A stretch of 64,000 nt of DNA from Candidatus Melainabacteria bacterium (GCA_016716405.1 JADJWK010000001.1:930001-994000), one strand, 5' to 3'; counted from the first letter of the stretch, positions 8,216-17,180 are shown. Notes: generated by a model not told the origin, from the sequence alone. Program-made: numbers and translations.

Positions 8216-8391
8216 TCAGAGCTTGACCCTGCCTCTGAGAATGTCGGCAATCATCACCCAGTCGCCGATCAGGCTGTAGACCGGATAGGTGAAGCTCACC
8301 GGCCGACAAAATGCATGCGCCGGTTGCGCACGTCGGAGTGCTCGGAAAGATAGAACGGGTAGAAATCCCGGAAAGTGCCGAACTTTTTCAT
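8216..8391 (-). pseudogene. DUF962 (Mpo1-like) gene with internal deletion
   Basis: The first 30 codons read MKKFGTFRDFYPFYLSEHSD then NRRMHFVG, the conserved start of DUF962 proteins. A stop follows at 8298-8296. In another frame, directly after the junction, the sequence continues PVSFTYPVYSLIGDWVM and ends with a normal stop at 8218-8216; this is the conserved C-terminus of the same family. The central part with the two membrane helices (roughly 45-50 residues) is absent, and the frame is broken. Its ATG overlaps the stop of the upstream gene (ATGA), so it was once translationally coupled. Intact relatives are about 100 residues. Confidence 0.75.
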
Positions 8392-8900
8392 TGGTCCAGA
8401 GAGACGGAGGCCTGATCGAGAAAGTCGCTCGCCTGAGCGTAGAGGGAATCGCTCAGCGATCGCAGACCGGTGGCAAGCGATGCCGGATCGCCGCTGGTGG
8501 GCGGGTCGAGTAAGCGAAAACGGTAGACGTCGAAGGGCTCTTTCGGTTTGTCGCGATCAGACTCGACGCGAAGCCCGAGCCGAAAGAGCTCTTTCAGGCA
8601 GTCCCCCATGATCGACTCGGGCATGAGCATCGTGCTCCCGGAAGCACTGGCATAGTCGCCTGATTCGATCTCGGCGGCCAGGGTCTCCAGGCGGTGAGCG
8701 AGAAGAGCGGTGTCCGAGGCGAGGATCATGTAGCCCCAACCGGCAAGATACGAGGCAGAGGCAGGTGTCTCGGTCCGACGAAGAGCCCTGCGACGAGGAC
8801 GATCGTCAGCCTGAGCGGGTATGGGAATCTGATTCAGGAGTTCCACGAGCCGGGCGCGCTTATCGAAGAAAGCTTGCCGGGCTGTACTGGAGCTAGTCAT
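8388..8900 (-). CDS. Hypothetical protein coupled to the DUF962 remnant
   Basis: A 170-residue protein with a basic start, a central hydrophobic-helical part (YLAGWGYMILASDTALLAHRLETLAAEIESG) and a helical C-terminus (SDSLYAQASDFLDQASVSLDQ). No family recognised. Start at 8900 follows a GGGAG site. Its stop overlaps the start of the broken DUF962 gene. Confidence 0.6.
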   Translation of the reverse strand: MTSSSTARQAFFDKRARLVELLNQIPIPAQADDRPRRRALRRTETPASASYLAGWGYMILASDTALLAHRLETLAAEIESGDYASASGSTMLMPESIMGDCLKELFRLGLRVESDRDKPKEPFDVYRFRLLDPPTSGDPASLATGLRSLSDSLYAQASDFLDQASVSLDQ

Positions 8901-9008
8901 CTGAGTCTCCCGTTGTTGTCGTTGTTGTCTTTGAGGATAATGGCGCGCCGACAATGCACTACCGGCAGAAAACGGCGCGCCACCACAGGTCAGCGAGGCT
9001 GCCTGAAA

Positions 9009-9188
9009 TTACTTCTTCTTGGCCTTTTTGGCGTCGCAGCCGCCGTCGTCGTCCTTGGCGCCTTCTCCGTCCTTGCCTTCCTGGTCCTTCTTGGTCTTCT
9101 CGCGCATCTTCTCGATGGCTTCGGCGTCTTTCTTGCGGGCCCAGATTTCCTCGTCGGAGCGGCCGCCAAGCGGATTCTTGCTGGACAT
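9009..9188 (-). CDS. Small highly charged protein (59 residues)
   Basis: The product begins MSSKNPLGGRSDEEIWARKK and continues with mixed Lys, Glu and Asp to a KKAKKK end, with one Cys. GAGG stands eight bases before the ATG, and codon use matches the neighbours (mostly G or C in third positions). Likely an unstructured cytoplasmic protein; function unknown. Confidence 0.65.
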   Translation of the reverse strand: MSSKNPLGGRSDEEIWARKKDAEAIEKMREKTKKDQEGKDGEGAKDDDGGCDAKKAKKK

Positions 9189-9783
9189 TCGTAGATACCT
9201 CTTTGCTAGGGTTGTTTCACCGCTCGAACCGGGCGTGCCAACACTCCTGCCGGAAGACAGGAAAAATCGGGCGCGCGGGTGTTGAGAGATTCTTGTCGAG
9301 AGTTTTCTTTTGGCAGAAGGGTTCGATTGGTGAATGACTGTCTCTACCAGATCTCATGAGTCAGACAGAATCTTTTGAGAGTCAAAAAGTGTGAAGGGAT
9401 CGGTCGCAATATTTGTAATCAAAGCTCGCGCGACTTCGAGTTATCCAGTGCGAGGTTGTCGAGAGCTTCCCCGGGAGGGGTTCTTGACAGGTGGGTGGCG
9501 ACTAATTAATCACTGGTCCTGCGACTCTCGATCCCGGAATTGCCCGCTAAAACCGGCTGGTCAAGCTGCACGAGTGATGATCCGCTTGATAACCGCAGCT
9601 TTTTGATGAAATTAAGCCGCTCGCTCTGATAGCTGTTATTGACTCTTATTTCTTCTCTTCGTTTCGCGAAAAACAACTACCGGCCGATTCTCTATCTCGA
9701 TCTCCACTTTTCCGGAGGCCCCCCGCGGGAGCCTACTGGTCGGACGTGGTCGAGCGGTGCGGTTCATATTCTGCGAGGTTACG
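9189..9783. other. Long gap without recognised features
   Basis: 595 bases between the divergent small charged gene and the MFS gene. No open frame with good codon use, no tRNA, no clear hairpin seen. Confidence 0.4.
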
Positions 9784-11058
9784 ATGAAATTTCTCGAAGG
9801 CCTGAACGCAGAATTCAGGCAAACTTTTCGTTCTTTGAGATTGAGAGACTTTCGGGTCTACACCATCGGGCAGCTCACCTCCCTCACCGGCACCTGGATG
9901 CAGTCCGTAGCCCTGAGCTGGCTTGTTTACAGCATCTCGGGCTCGGCTGCTGCACTGGGTACGGTGGCACTGGCAAGCGGGCTGCCGATGATCCTGCTCA
10001 CCTACTTCGGAGGGGTGATCGCAGATCGGTTCGACCGCCGGAAGGTGCTCTACGCCACGGTCGGGCTGCACATGCTCCAGGCTCTCGCTCTCACTTTTCT
10101 GGCTTACACCGGTTTGATAACCGTAAGCTGGATTATCGTTCTGGCGGTGGTCGGCGGCTGCATAGGCGCGGTGGAGATGCCTGCCAGGCAGTCCTTCGTT
10201 CCCGACCTGGTGCCGGCCGACGAGCTCACCAATGCCATCGGCATCAACTCCGCCGTGCGAAACACCACGCGGATCCTCGGGCCGGCTATCGCCGGTCTCA
10301 CCATCGGTGTCTTCGGCGAAGTGTTTTGCTTCGGTCTCAATGCGCTCAGCTATGTGGCATCGCTTGTCACACTGGCAATGATCGGCACCGTCGCCGTGCA
10401 TGCCAGACCGGAAGCCGCTTCTCGCGGCAAGCATGGGGCAGGCAAGTCCGCCGGCAAGGGAAGCATCACAAGCGTGCTTTTCGACCCTGCTATCAAGCAT
10501 GTCCTCATTCTCACCGCTGCCATCAGCATGTTCGGCTTCCAGTACACGGTGCTTCTGCCCGTGGTGGTCGACCGTATTCTCGGTGGCAGTGCTTCTGCTC
10601 TGGGGTTCCTCTCGGCGGCATCCGGCGCCGGAGCACTCCTGGGCTCACTTGCCCTGGCCAGCCGCGGCAAGCCCGAGATGTTGAGAAGAGTGATAGGGTT
10701 AGCCAGCCTCGCTCTCGCGGCGGCGGTGGGCATGCTCGGTTTCTCGTCCAACCTCTGGCTCTCGGTCCTGGCTGTGACCGCTGCTGGAGCCGCCGTCAGC
10801 ATTCAGACCGGTGGCAGTATTTCACTGGTGCAGTCCTCTGTCGACGGCGCCAAGCGAGGCCGGGTCATGGCTGTCTTCTCGATATTCATGATCGGCTTCG
10901 CGCCTATTGCTGCAATGTTCGCCGGAGGGATGGCCGAAATGCTCGGCGTCCGCCTGACTCTCTATGTCAGTGCTCTGGCGGTGCTCATCTCCGGTCTCCT
11001 CTATCTCGTCTTCCGCAGGAAGAACGAGCCTGAGCCCCAGACCGATGGCAAAAACTGA
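9784..11058 (+). CDS. MFS exporter, EntS-like (MFS_3) family
   Basis: A 424-residue integral membrane protein with about 12 hydrophobic helices. LRDFRVYTIGQLTSLTGTWM at the start and FGGVIADRFDRRKVL after helix 2 (the MFS motif A) are typical of the MFS_3 group, which includes enterobactin and multidrug exporters driven by the proton gradient. The charged cytoplasmic loop between the two halves (RPEAASRGKHGAGKSAGKG) is clear. The substrate cannot be deduced. The ATG at 9784 follows GAGG. The ChaN-like gene starts 12 bases downstream and is probably cotranscribed. Confidence 0.85.
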   Translation: MKFLEGLNAEFRQTFRSLRLRDFRVYTIGQLTSLTGTWMQSVALSWLVYSISGSAAALGTVALASGLPMILLTYFGGVIADRFDRRKVLYATVGLHMLQALALTFLAYTGLITVSWIIVLAVVGGCIGAVEMPARQSFVPDLVPADELTNAIGINSAVRNTTRILGPAIAGLTIGVFGEVFCFGLNALSYVASLVTLAMIGTVAVHARPEAASRGKHGAGKSAGKGSITSVLFDPAIKHVLILTAAISMFGFQYTVLLPVVVDRILGGSASALGFLSAASGAGALLGSLALASRGKPEMLRRVIGLASLALAAAVGMLGFSSNLWLSVLAVTAAGAAVSIQTGGSISLVQSSVDGAKRGRVMAVFSIFMIGFAPIAAMFAGGMAEMLGVRLTLYVSALAVLISGLLYLVFRRKNEPEPQTDGKN

Positions 11059-11070
11059 CAGGAGACGCAA

Positions 11071-12003
11071 ATGATCAAGATCATTCTGCTCGCTCTGGGC
11101 TTGGTCCTGCTTGTTCTGGCCGGCAAGTCCCTTCTCTCTCGGGTGGAAACCACTGGTGGTTCCCAGCCCTCTCCCGTGTCCGGACCGACTGTAATCGACA
11201 GTCAGGGCAACCGGATCAGCTTCGACGAATTCGCCGACCGGCTCATGGCCTATGAGTTTATCTCCGTCGGTGAGCTCCACGACAGCGAAGCGCATCACCG
11301 CATGCAGCTCCGCATCATCCAGGCTGTCTATGCGCGCGACCGCAGCGTCGGCGTCGGCATGGAGATGTTCCAGCGTCCTTTCCAGGATGCTCTCGATCGT
11401 CATATCGCCGGCAACAGCACCGAAGACGAGCTGCTTGCCCAGACCGAATACCAGACGCGCTGGGGCTTTCCCTGGCCGCTCTACCAGCCCATCGTCGAGT
11501 ACGCCAGGCAGAACCGTATTCCGGTGGCGGCGCTCAATGCCCCGGTGGAGCTGACCCGGCGCATCAAGCAGGTCGGTTATGAGGGTCTCACCCGGGCCGA
11601 GAAAGACCAGCTCGGACCCGTGGATTTCCACGTCCAGGCGCATCGCGATCACTGGCTGCCGATGCTCGGCCACATGCACGGCAATCGCACTCCGACCCCC
11701 GAGGAGAAGGAGCGCTCTTACCAGATCATGACGGTCTGGGACGATTATATGGCTCAGAGCGCCGCCGACTTCAGGAAAGAGCGGCATCTCAAGCGCATGA
11801 TCGTGCTTGCCGGCGGCGGTCACGTCGAGGGCGGCTTCGGCATCCCCGACCGTGTTGCCCGTTATTCCGGCGGCAGGAGCGTCACTGTCGGTATCGTGGT
11901 CGGTGGCGTCAACGATCAGGGCCCGGCTCTGCCCGTGGATTTCCTGATTTGTGTCAACCCTGACCTGAGCCAGCCCGGACCCTGCTCCAGCAGCAACCCG
12001 TAA
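11071..12003 (+). CDS. ChaN-like (haem-binding uptake family) protein
   Basis: An N-terminal hydrophobic anchor (IILLALGLVLLVLAG) precedes a domain with VGELHDSEAHHR, MEMFQRPFQ, and a C-terminal LAGGGHVEGGFGIPDRV, the motif order of the ChaN/DUF399 family. Campylobacter ChaN binds haem and is linked with iron uptake; here the proximal tyrosine was not verified. Good AGGAGA site upstream. Placement after an MFS exporter may point to a shared ligand, but this is inference. A terminator follows closely. Confidence 0.75.
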   Translation: MIKIILLALGLVLLVLAGKSLLSRVETTGGSQPSPVSGPTVIDSQGNRISFDEFADRLMAYEFISVGELHDSEAHHRMQLRIIQAVYARDRSVGVGMEMFQRPFQDALDRHIAGNSTEDELLAQTEYQTRWGFPWPLYQPIVEYARQNRIPVAALNAPVELTRRIKQVGYEGLTRAEKDQLGPVDFHVQAHRDHWLPMLGHMHGNRTPTPEEKERSYQIMTVWDDYMAQSAADFRKERHLKRMIVLAGGGHVEGGFGIPDRVARYSGGRSVTVGIVVGGVNDQGPALPVDFLICVNPDLSQPGPCSSSNP

Positions 12004-12037
12004 GGATTCGGGTCAGACCACGCGGGACTTATCGTTC

Positions 12038-12075
12038 GGACAGGGTGAGGGTATCCCTCACCCTGTCCGTTTTTC
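12038..12075 (+). terminator. Intrinsic terminator after the ChaN-like gene
   Basis: GGACAGGGTGAGGG-TAT-CCCTCACCCTGTCC followed by GTTTTTC. Confidence 0.9.
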
Positions 12076-12127
12076 TCGGCAGCCTCGTTTATGCTCTCTC
12101 TTGCATTTTGTTTCTTGAAAAAATATT

Positions 12128-12142
12128 ACTATATGCAAGAGT
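12128..12142 (+). repeat. ACT-N9-AGT intergenic motif
   Basis: ACT ATATGCAAG AGT, extended to TTACT/AGTAA, 55 bases after a terminator and between convergent genes. Overlaps a wider repeat CTCTTGCAT/ATGCAAGAG. Confidence 0.55.
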
Positions 12143-12162
12143 AAAACTCCTTCTGAGTGAGA

Positions 12163-12208
12163 ATGTGGACTGGAGGAGGTCGCTCGAGGCAACCTCCTCA
12201 GTCCACAT
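12163..12208 (-). terminator. Terminator of the minus-strand membrane gene
   Basis: ATGTGGACTG-G-AGGAGG pairs with CCTCCTCAGTCCACAT, one bulged base; located about 50 bases past the stop at 12260. Confidence 0.65.
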
Positions 12209-12259
12209 CTCGAAAGCCCCCTGGCTGCATACGGAATTCAGACCGGATTCAGACCGGAT

Positions 12260-13303
12260 TCAGACCTGGCTGGCTTCTGACCGGGCTTTATCGAACTCGG
12301 CCCTGTCCTCCAGGGAGAGGATGCGGAAAGCCTTGTCAGAGAGGAATCGTGCCGGTTTGATCGGGTCGAGCATACCGGTGCCCAGACCGAGGAGCCCGGT
12401 GCCGTACTGGGAGGTCTTGATTCCCAGCCGGTGATAGAGCTCCAGGCAGATGCCGATGCAGGTCCAGCGATCGGCGTGGCGCTGTCCGATGATCAGGCCC
12501 ACCCAGTCATAGCCGGTGGCTTTCAGCTTCGTCGTGAGCCAGCGCTTCAGGAAGGAGGGCAGGGGAAGCTTGCCGATCACTTTCTCCCGGCGCCGGTTGG
12601 TGGCGTCGCGATAGGCGATGTTCTGCTCGAGCATGATCTGGCCGAGCTGCGGGGCGAGCTCTTTCTTGAGCTCGGAGACTGGCTCTGCCAGGCGCAGGAC
12701 GATGTAGTGACCGCGCTTGAGGAGCTTGCTCGCCACCAGGTCGGCGCGGTGCAGGACGACGCCCTTCTCCATGTAGGCGCTGAGGAGCATCATCTCGCCC
12801 CGCGGACCGCGGATCGCCACCTCGCCGTGCCCGACGCTCTCATGAAGACGGTCGGCCATGCGACCGCTGGTGAGGACCAGATCGAGGTCCTGGAGCACTT
12901 CCACCGGCGGGTTCACCCAGGCGTTCTTCGGTAGAGGACCGTGACCCTGGGTGATGTATTTCTTGCGGTTGATCCGGTAGCGGACATAGATGAAGAGCCA
13001 GGCGAAGAGCTCGAAGCCGGCTAGCCCTTTGAGCTCGATGGGACCGGCAGTCCAGAGGGCAAGTCCGGAGAGCGCCAGCCCGACCGTGATCGGCAGAAGC
13101 ATCTTGAGCCTGGAGAAACCGTCGAAGTAGGTGTCGAAGAGATGGCCGAGCTGGAACCACGTGAGAGCGAGCCAGAGCCCGCTCACCGTGACACAGCCGA
13201 TGCTGAAGGTCCAGGCGGTGTCGCCCTGGAACCACTGCCAGGTGAGCCAGATCAGAGCCAGATAAGCGAACGAAACAGCGGTTTTGCGCAGACGGTAAAG
13301 CAT
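12260..13303 (-). CDS. Membrane protein with possible permuted papain-like domain
   Basis: Three hydrophobic segments in the first 110 residues (AYLALIWLTWQWF, VSGLWLALTWF, ITVGLALSGLALWTAG with FAWLFIYV) anchor a soluble C-terminal domain. That domain has GHGEVAIRG near residue 160, an aliphatic strand GHYIVLRL, and TCIGICLELYHRLGI near 285; this resembles YiiX/YaeF-type permuted NlpC/P60 enzymes, which place a His in the first motif and the Cys nucleophile in the last. The match is partial. GGAGGTAAC directly before the ATG fixes the start. Single-gene unit with its own terminator. Confidence 0.6.
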   Translation of the reverse strand: MLYRLRKTAVSFAYLALIWLTWQWFQGDTAWTFSIGCVTVSGLWLALTWFQLGHLFDTYFDGFSRLKMLLPITVGLALSGLALWTAGPIELKGLAGFELFAWLFIYVRYRINRKKYITQGHGPLPKNAWVNPPVEVLQDLDLVLTSGRMADRLHESVGHGEVAIRGPRGEMMLLSAYMEKGVVLHRADLVASKLLKRGHYIVLRLAEPVSELKKELAPQLGQIMLEQNIAYRDATNRRREKVIGKLPLPSFLKRWLTTKLKATGYDWVGLIIGQRHADRWTCIGICLELYHRLGIKTSQYGTGLLGLGTGMLDPIKPARFLSDKAFRILSLEDRAEFDKARSEASQV

Positions 13304-13371
13304 GTTACCTCCATACAGACCACCCTGGCGCGAGCCGGGCGGTCTTCAGGTATGTTCGAGTATTGCGAGTT

Positions 13372-14007
13372 TCAGGCGTGAAGGCGCCCGGGAAGAGCTT
13401 CCAGGAGGCCCTGCCTGACGGCGCCGGTGAATTCTACGAAACGGCTGCTCCGCTTGAGAGCGATTGCCGGACCGGCGAAAGGCACTGCATCGCTGAAGAA
13501 TGAATCGATCAGGTCTTCGGGCAGCTCGAGCTGAACGCCACCGCGCCCGTTGAGATTGACCACGTTCTGTCGGTGCTCGCCCCTGTACTTGGGCGGATTC
13601 GGATTGATCCTGAAGCCTCTCAGGGTAAGCGCGCTCATGACCAGGATTCGGGTGGAGCAATCGAGCCCGCCCAGCCAGACGGACCATCTGTCCACTTTGC
13701 CCATGCCATGAACGGAAAGGGTCAGTCGAGATTTCTTGATCAGCCGCGTAAGAGCCGGGTCACGGAACCTGGTGGAGGTGACGTGCAGTTCGAAAGGCTT
13801 TTCGCGAACCAGTCCCTGGAAGTCGTAGAGGTTGAAATCGTCACCGGCTATGCCTCTGGCGATGGCCGAGGTGCCGGGCTCGATATAGCCTCCGTGCGGG
13901 GCGAAAACTGTGATCGGGCTTCCCCTGTCGATACAGGTGATCCTGAAGTCTCGCCCTTCTTCCAGGCTGCGTCTCAACTGCCGGAGTGACTGGTATTTGT
14001 CAGCCAT
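13372..14007 (-). CDS. Poly-gamma-glutamate hydrolase family protein (DUF867)
   Basis: The sequence FAPHGGYIEPGTSAIARGIAG, then LHVTSTRFRDP, SVHGMG, GGLD and the C-terminal GGVQLELPEDL match the phage-related poly-gamma-glutamate hydrolase family, zinc peptidases in which the His and Glu of APHGGxIEP and the His of SVHG hold zinc. Related phage enzymes strip poly-glutamate capsules; bacterial copies are common with unknown roles. The 211-residue length is normal. Start at 14007 with AGAAGGAG upstream. No signal peptide. Confidence 0.8.
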   Translation of the reverse strand: MADKYQSLRQLRRSLEEGRDFRITCIDRGSPITVFAPHGGYIEPGTSAIARGIAGDDFNLYDFQGLVREKPFELHVTSTRFRDPALTRLIKKSRLTLSVHGMGKVDRWSVWLGGLDCSTRILVMSALTLRGFRINPNPPKYRGEHRQNVVNLNGRGGVQLELPEDLIDSFFSDAVPFAGPAIALKRSSRFVEFTGAVRQGLLEALPGRLHA

Positions 14008-14299
14008 CCTGGTAACACTCCTTCTCAAGCCATCCGGAAGACACGCAAGCAGCCATGACCGACCGGAAGCCGCAGGGCTTTTGGTGATCGTGAGTACGGG
14101 TGCTCGGGGTTTAGCTCTGAAAGAAATTAGAGTAAGAAAAAACAGTTGACCTCAGAATCTTAGTAAGACCGAGATTCTCTATTCAAGGCATAACAATAAA
14201 GAACAGCACATATTGACGGCTGGCTCTACCAGTGAAGGCTGCCAGCCGTGCTCGGGCGGACATCGTATTACAGTCTTCTTAGCGCCAGGCTGGGCTGAG

Positions 14300-15136
14300 T
14301 CACTTAGCGCGGTTAGCGCTGCCGGGTGGCAGGAGGATCTTTATGGCATTGAGCTTGCTCACCGGATCCAGGGTCTTGTCTCTGATCACCTGCTGGATCA
14401 GGTGGGTGCGTGTCGGCTCGAAGGTCTGGCTGAAAAGCTGGTCTTCATCGATCAATCCGAGGCTCCGCGCCCAGGAGCGTGCCTGGGGATCGAAAAGGGC
14501 TTGGTGTATGTCCCCATCGAATTTGGTGTCCACCAGATTGAGGAAGCCCACCGCCAGAGGAGCACCGCTGCCGGTGACAGGAGGAGGCCCCGGAGCTCGT
14601 TTTGATGCTATGGGCGGTGCCACCGGCGGAAATTCCTCGCTGGCCACTGGATCGGCAAACGGGTCGGACTCGGGGATTCCTGTGGAGCCGGCGGACTGAC
14701 TGTGGACTCGCCACTGGGCATGAGTGATCTCGTCCACGCCGATGTTGCCGGGCCGGACCGGTCGGATTCGCTCGCGCGGATAGTAGAGAGGCTCGTCGTC
14801 CTGATACTGCTGGGTGACATAGGGGCGTCCCGAAACACCATAGTAACCGGCGTATGGATAGGTGAAGAGGCGTCTGGTGGACCGATTCAGGTAGCTGGTA
14901 GCGGAAAAGAGCGGGTTGGCGCTGTAGGGCGATCCGAAACCGAGAAGCGGCGCCGCCAGGTAAGGAATCGAGTAGAGCAGATTGCGCCCGTAGCCGCCAT
15001 ATGGGTAGCCGTAGTAATAGGATTGAGCCGGCAATGGCGCCTGGAGCTGCAGGAGAAGCACAGCAAGCAGGGCGATGATGCTCGGGGACAACGCCACGGT
15101 AAATCCATTTCTTCCAGATCGCCTTCTGGCTGTCAC
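14300..15136 (-). CDS. Secreted Tyr/Gly/Pro-rich protein
   Basis: A basic N-terminus and hydrophobic core (IIALLAVLLLQLQAPLPAQS) form a signal peptide. After it come YYYGYPYGGYGR and a tyrosine, glycine and proline rich region to about residue 125, a proline-rich linker (PPVAPPIASKRAPGPPPV), then a helical C-terminal region with DTKFDGDIHQALFDP and repeated LLP/KLNAIKILLPP. I know no family. The only start is GTG at 15136 with a CGGAG site at long spacing. Likely an exported or surface protein. Confidence 0.6.
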   Translation of the reverse strand: MTARRRSGRNGFTVALSPSIIALLAVLLLQLQAPLPAQSYYYGYPYGGYGRNLLYSIPYLAAPLLGFGSPYSANPLFSATSYLNRSTRRLFTYPYAGYYGVSGRPYVTQQYQDDEPLYYPRERIRPVRPGNIGVDEITHAQWRVHSQSAGSTGIPESDPFADPVASEEFPPVAPPIASKRAPGPPPVTGSGAPLAVGFLNLVDTKFDGDIHQALFDPQARSWARSLGLIDEDQLFSQTFEPTRTHLIQQVIRDKTLDPVSKLNAIKILLPPGSANRAK

Positions 15137-15281
15137 TTTGAATTGTCGCTCCGGTTATCAAGAAGTTTCTGGTCGTATTGTAATGCCCGACCGGTGCTGG
15201 TTAAAGACTATATGGCAAAGGTTTAACCTGGTCTCAATAAGGAAGAAAGCATGAATACCGAGTATATCCGATGGTATTATA

Positions 15282-15309
15282 TTAATTGACCGACCGTTTG
15301 GTTAATTAA
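15282..15309. promoter_or_regulatory. Probable TetR operator
   Basis: A 28-bp imperfect palindrome with core GACCGACCGTTTGGTTAA; 11 of 14 positions match between the halves. ACCGACCG-type palindromes are used by several TetR regulators. It sits 50 bases before the diiron gene, which is followed directly by a TetR gene. Confidence 0.6.
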
Positions 15310-15356
15310 TTCGGGCAATTAATCTGGTCGCACCACAAAACCCGGGTCACACCACC

Positions 15357-16520
15357 ATGAGAGCAGAAAACATGACACGACAGAAACAGGCAAGCAAGTC
15401 GAACGGCAAGCGTCACGGATCCAGTTCCGGCTCCGGTTCCGGTTCAGAAAAAATCAGCGAGAGCGACATCAAAGCACCGCCGGAGCATCTCACAAGCATG
15501 CCGGACCCGGAAGAGATTCTGCTCAACACCGAATCGGCGCCGGCTATTACCGATCGTCTCAATATCTTTCCTTTCGACTGGCGTGTCGAGACCCCGAGGC
15601 TCATGGATATCTACGAAGACAGCCGTGATCCGGGCTGGTCTCCTTCAGGTCTCGACTGGAGCAGCATCGATCTGTCCGAATACACGCTCGATCAGCGCTA
15701 TGCCATCTCTTACTGGTTCACCCTGCTTTCGGTCTTCGACGCCTCGGGACCTGCGGTCTTCGCCCGGGCGATGATCCATGCTTACGAGACCCATGAAGAG
15801 GACGCCATCAGAAAGTGCTTCTTCTCGGTGACAAGAGATGAGATGAATCACGAAGAGGTTTGCGGCCGCGCGATCAACAAATTCACTCCCAACGGACCCC
15901 TGGGTTTCGAGCCCGAGACCCTTCTGGGCAAGCTGGCTCGCAACAACATCGAATGGCTCTATCATAACGGCGCCCGTTACTGGAGGGGCTATAAGACTGC
16001 CGTAGAGCACTATCCGATGCCTATTCTCTTCAGCTCCTTCCTTTTCGGCGAAGTGGCATCATCGACGCTTTTCCACAGCATGTACGAGCGCACCACTATC
16101 CCCGTGCTCAAAGAAGCCTTCAAGAATATCGGACGGGACGAAGGTCGACACCTGAGCTTCTGTCTGGCTCTTCTCAAAGAAGTGCTGCCCAAGCTGAGCG
16201 AAGAAGAGAAGATGACGGTCACCAGGCAGTTCCGGGCTGGATTCATTTTCCTTTCCGGAATCCTCTACGAGCCGCCGTCCGAGTTCTGGCAGCTCCCCGA
16301 CACATTCCTTCCTGCCCAGCGTCTGCTCGAAGAGCAAGCCAGGGCCGCCGGGCTCGGTGTCCTCGATCTCGAGGAGCGCCGGGAGAACTGGCGGACGGCG
16401 GTGGTGCGTCTGAAGACCATTGTAGAGCCGCACGGTGTCAAGTTTCCGGCTCTGCCCGAGATCGATGTCGACGGAGAGGACGTGGCATTCGACGCGGACA
16501 AGATCGTCCCGATCTTCTAA
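15357..16520 (+). CDS. Ferritin-like diiron oxygenase (AurF-like)
   Basis: After a Ser/Gly-rich, poorly conserved N-terminus (about 1-55) comes an all-helical domain with two ExxH motifs, DEMNHEE (Glu162, His165) and DEGRHLSF (Glu262, His265), plus candidate bridging glutamates in HAYETHEED (about 144-148) and FGEVASS (Glu232). This is the ligand set of carboxylate-bridged diiron enzymes; the layout and size suggest an AurF-like N-oxygenase or related hydroxylase, but the substrate is unknown. ATG 15357 and ATG 15372 are both possible, neither with a strong ribosome site. It abuts the TetR gene with no gap and has a palindromic operator upstream, so it is probably repressed by that regulator. 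Confidence 0.75.
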   Translation: MRAENMTRQKQASKSNGKRHGSSSGSGSGSEKISESDIKAPPEHLTSMPDPEEILLNTESAPAITDRLNIFPFDWRVETPRLMDIYEDSRDPGWSPSGLDWSSIDLSEYTLDQRYAISYWFTLLSVFDASGPAVFARAMIHAYETHEEDAIRKCFFSVTRDEMNHEEVCGRAINKFTPNGPLGFEPETLLGKLARNNIEWLYHNGARYWRGYKTAVEHYPMPILFSSFLFGEVASSTLFHSMYERTTIPVLKEAFKNIGRDEGRHLSFCLALLKEVLPKLSEEEKMTVTRQFRAGFIFLSGILYEPPSEFWQLPDTFLPAQRLLEEQARAAGLGVLDLEERRENWRTAVVRLKTIVEPHGVKFPALPEIDVDGEDVAFDADKIVPIF

Positions 16521-17117
16521 ATGGTCAGGCCCAGAGCCGAGACTTACGATCAAAAGAAGCAGGAGATCCTGGACGGCGCTGCGGAGATGTTTGCCGAGCG
16601 TGGTTTCGACGGCGCCTCGATAGCGGCGGTTGCCGCCCATTGCGGCGTATCAAAAGCGCTTCTCTATCACTACTACCAGTCGAAAGAAGCGCTTCTCTAC
16701 CATATGCTCCTCAATCACTGCGAGTTGCTCTCTGATACTGTCCGCAATGCTACCGCGGAAGAGCCTGAGCCGGCGAAACGTTTGCGCTGTCTGGTGCGCG
16801 CCCTCATGAGTCTCTATCTTGCTTCCAATCACAAGCATGTCGTCCTGCTCAACAACCTGCATGTTCTGCCTGCGGAACAGCAGGAGGAGATCAGGTCCCT
16901 GGAGCGCGAGGTCGTTGGGGCCATCAAAGATATAGTCGGCGAGCTTCGACCGGACCTTCCCTCTGCCGAGCGCTCGGCGCTGGCCATGAACCTAATGGGC
17001 TCTGTCAACTGGACCTATACCTGGTTCCGGCAGGGGGGAGCGATTACCGATTCTCGCTATGCCGATATGGCCACCGCCGTTTTTCTCAACGGCATCAAAT
17101 CGGACCTGGTCTTCTGA
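16521..17117 (+). CDS. TetR family transcriptional regulator
   Basis: The N-terminal helix-turn-helix is clear: ILDGAAEMFAERGFDGASIAAVAAHCGVSKALLYHYYQSKEAL in blocks typical of TetR. The 198-residue length and the helical ligand domain are normal. Its ATG follows the stop codon of the diiron gene immediately, so both are on one transcript. It probably binds the palindrome at 15282-15309 and responds to a substrate or product of the oxygenase; this is inference from position. Confidence 0.9.
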   Translation: MVRPRAETYDQKKQEILDGAAEMFAERGFDGASIAAVAAHCGVSKALLYHYYQSKEALLYHMLLNHCELLSDTVRNATAEEPEPAKRLRCLVRALMSLYLASNHKHVVLLNNLHVLPAEQQEEIRSLEREVVGAIKDIVGELRPDLPSAERSALAMNLMGSVNWTYTWFRQGGAITDSRYADMATAVFLNGIKSDLVF

Positions 17118-17134
17118 GCGGAGCCCCCGGATTT

Positions 17135-17180
17135 ATTCGAAACAAGCTGAGTGCTACCTGATTCGAAACAAGCTGAGTGC
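17135..17180. repeat. 20-base direct repeat, two copies
   Basis: ATTCGAAACAAGCTGAGTGC at 17135-17154 and 17161-17180, period 26, beginning 18 bases after the TetR stop. Confidence 0.95.

Noticed and set aside
9639..11033. 464-codon open frame overlapping the MFS gene
   Set aside because: Out of frame with the clear MFS transporter; the product is Arg/His-rich without family features.
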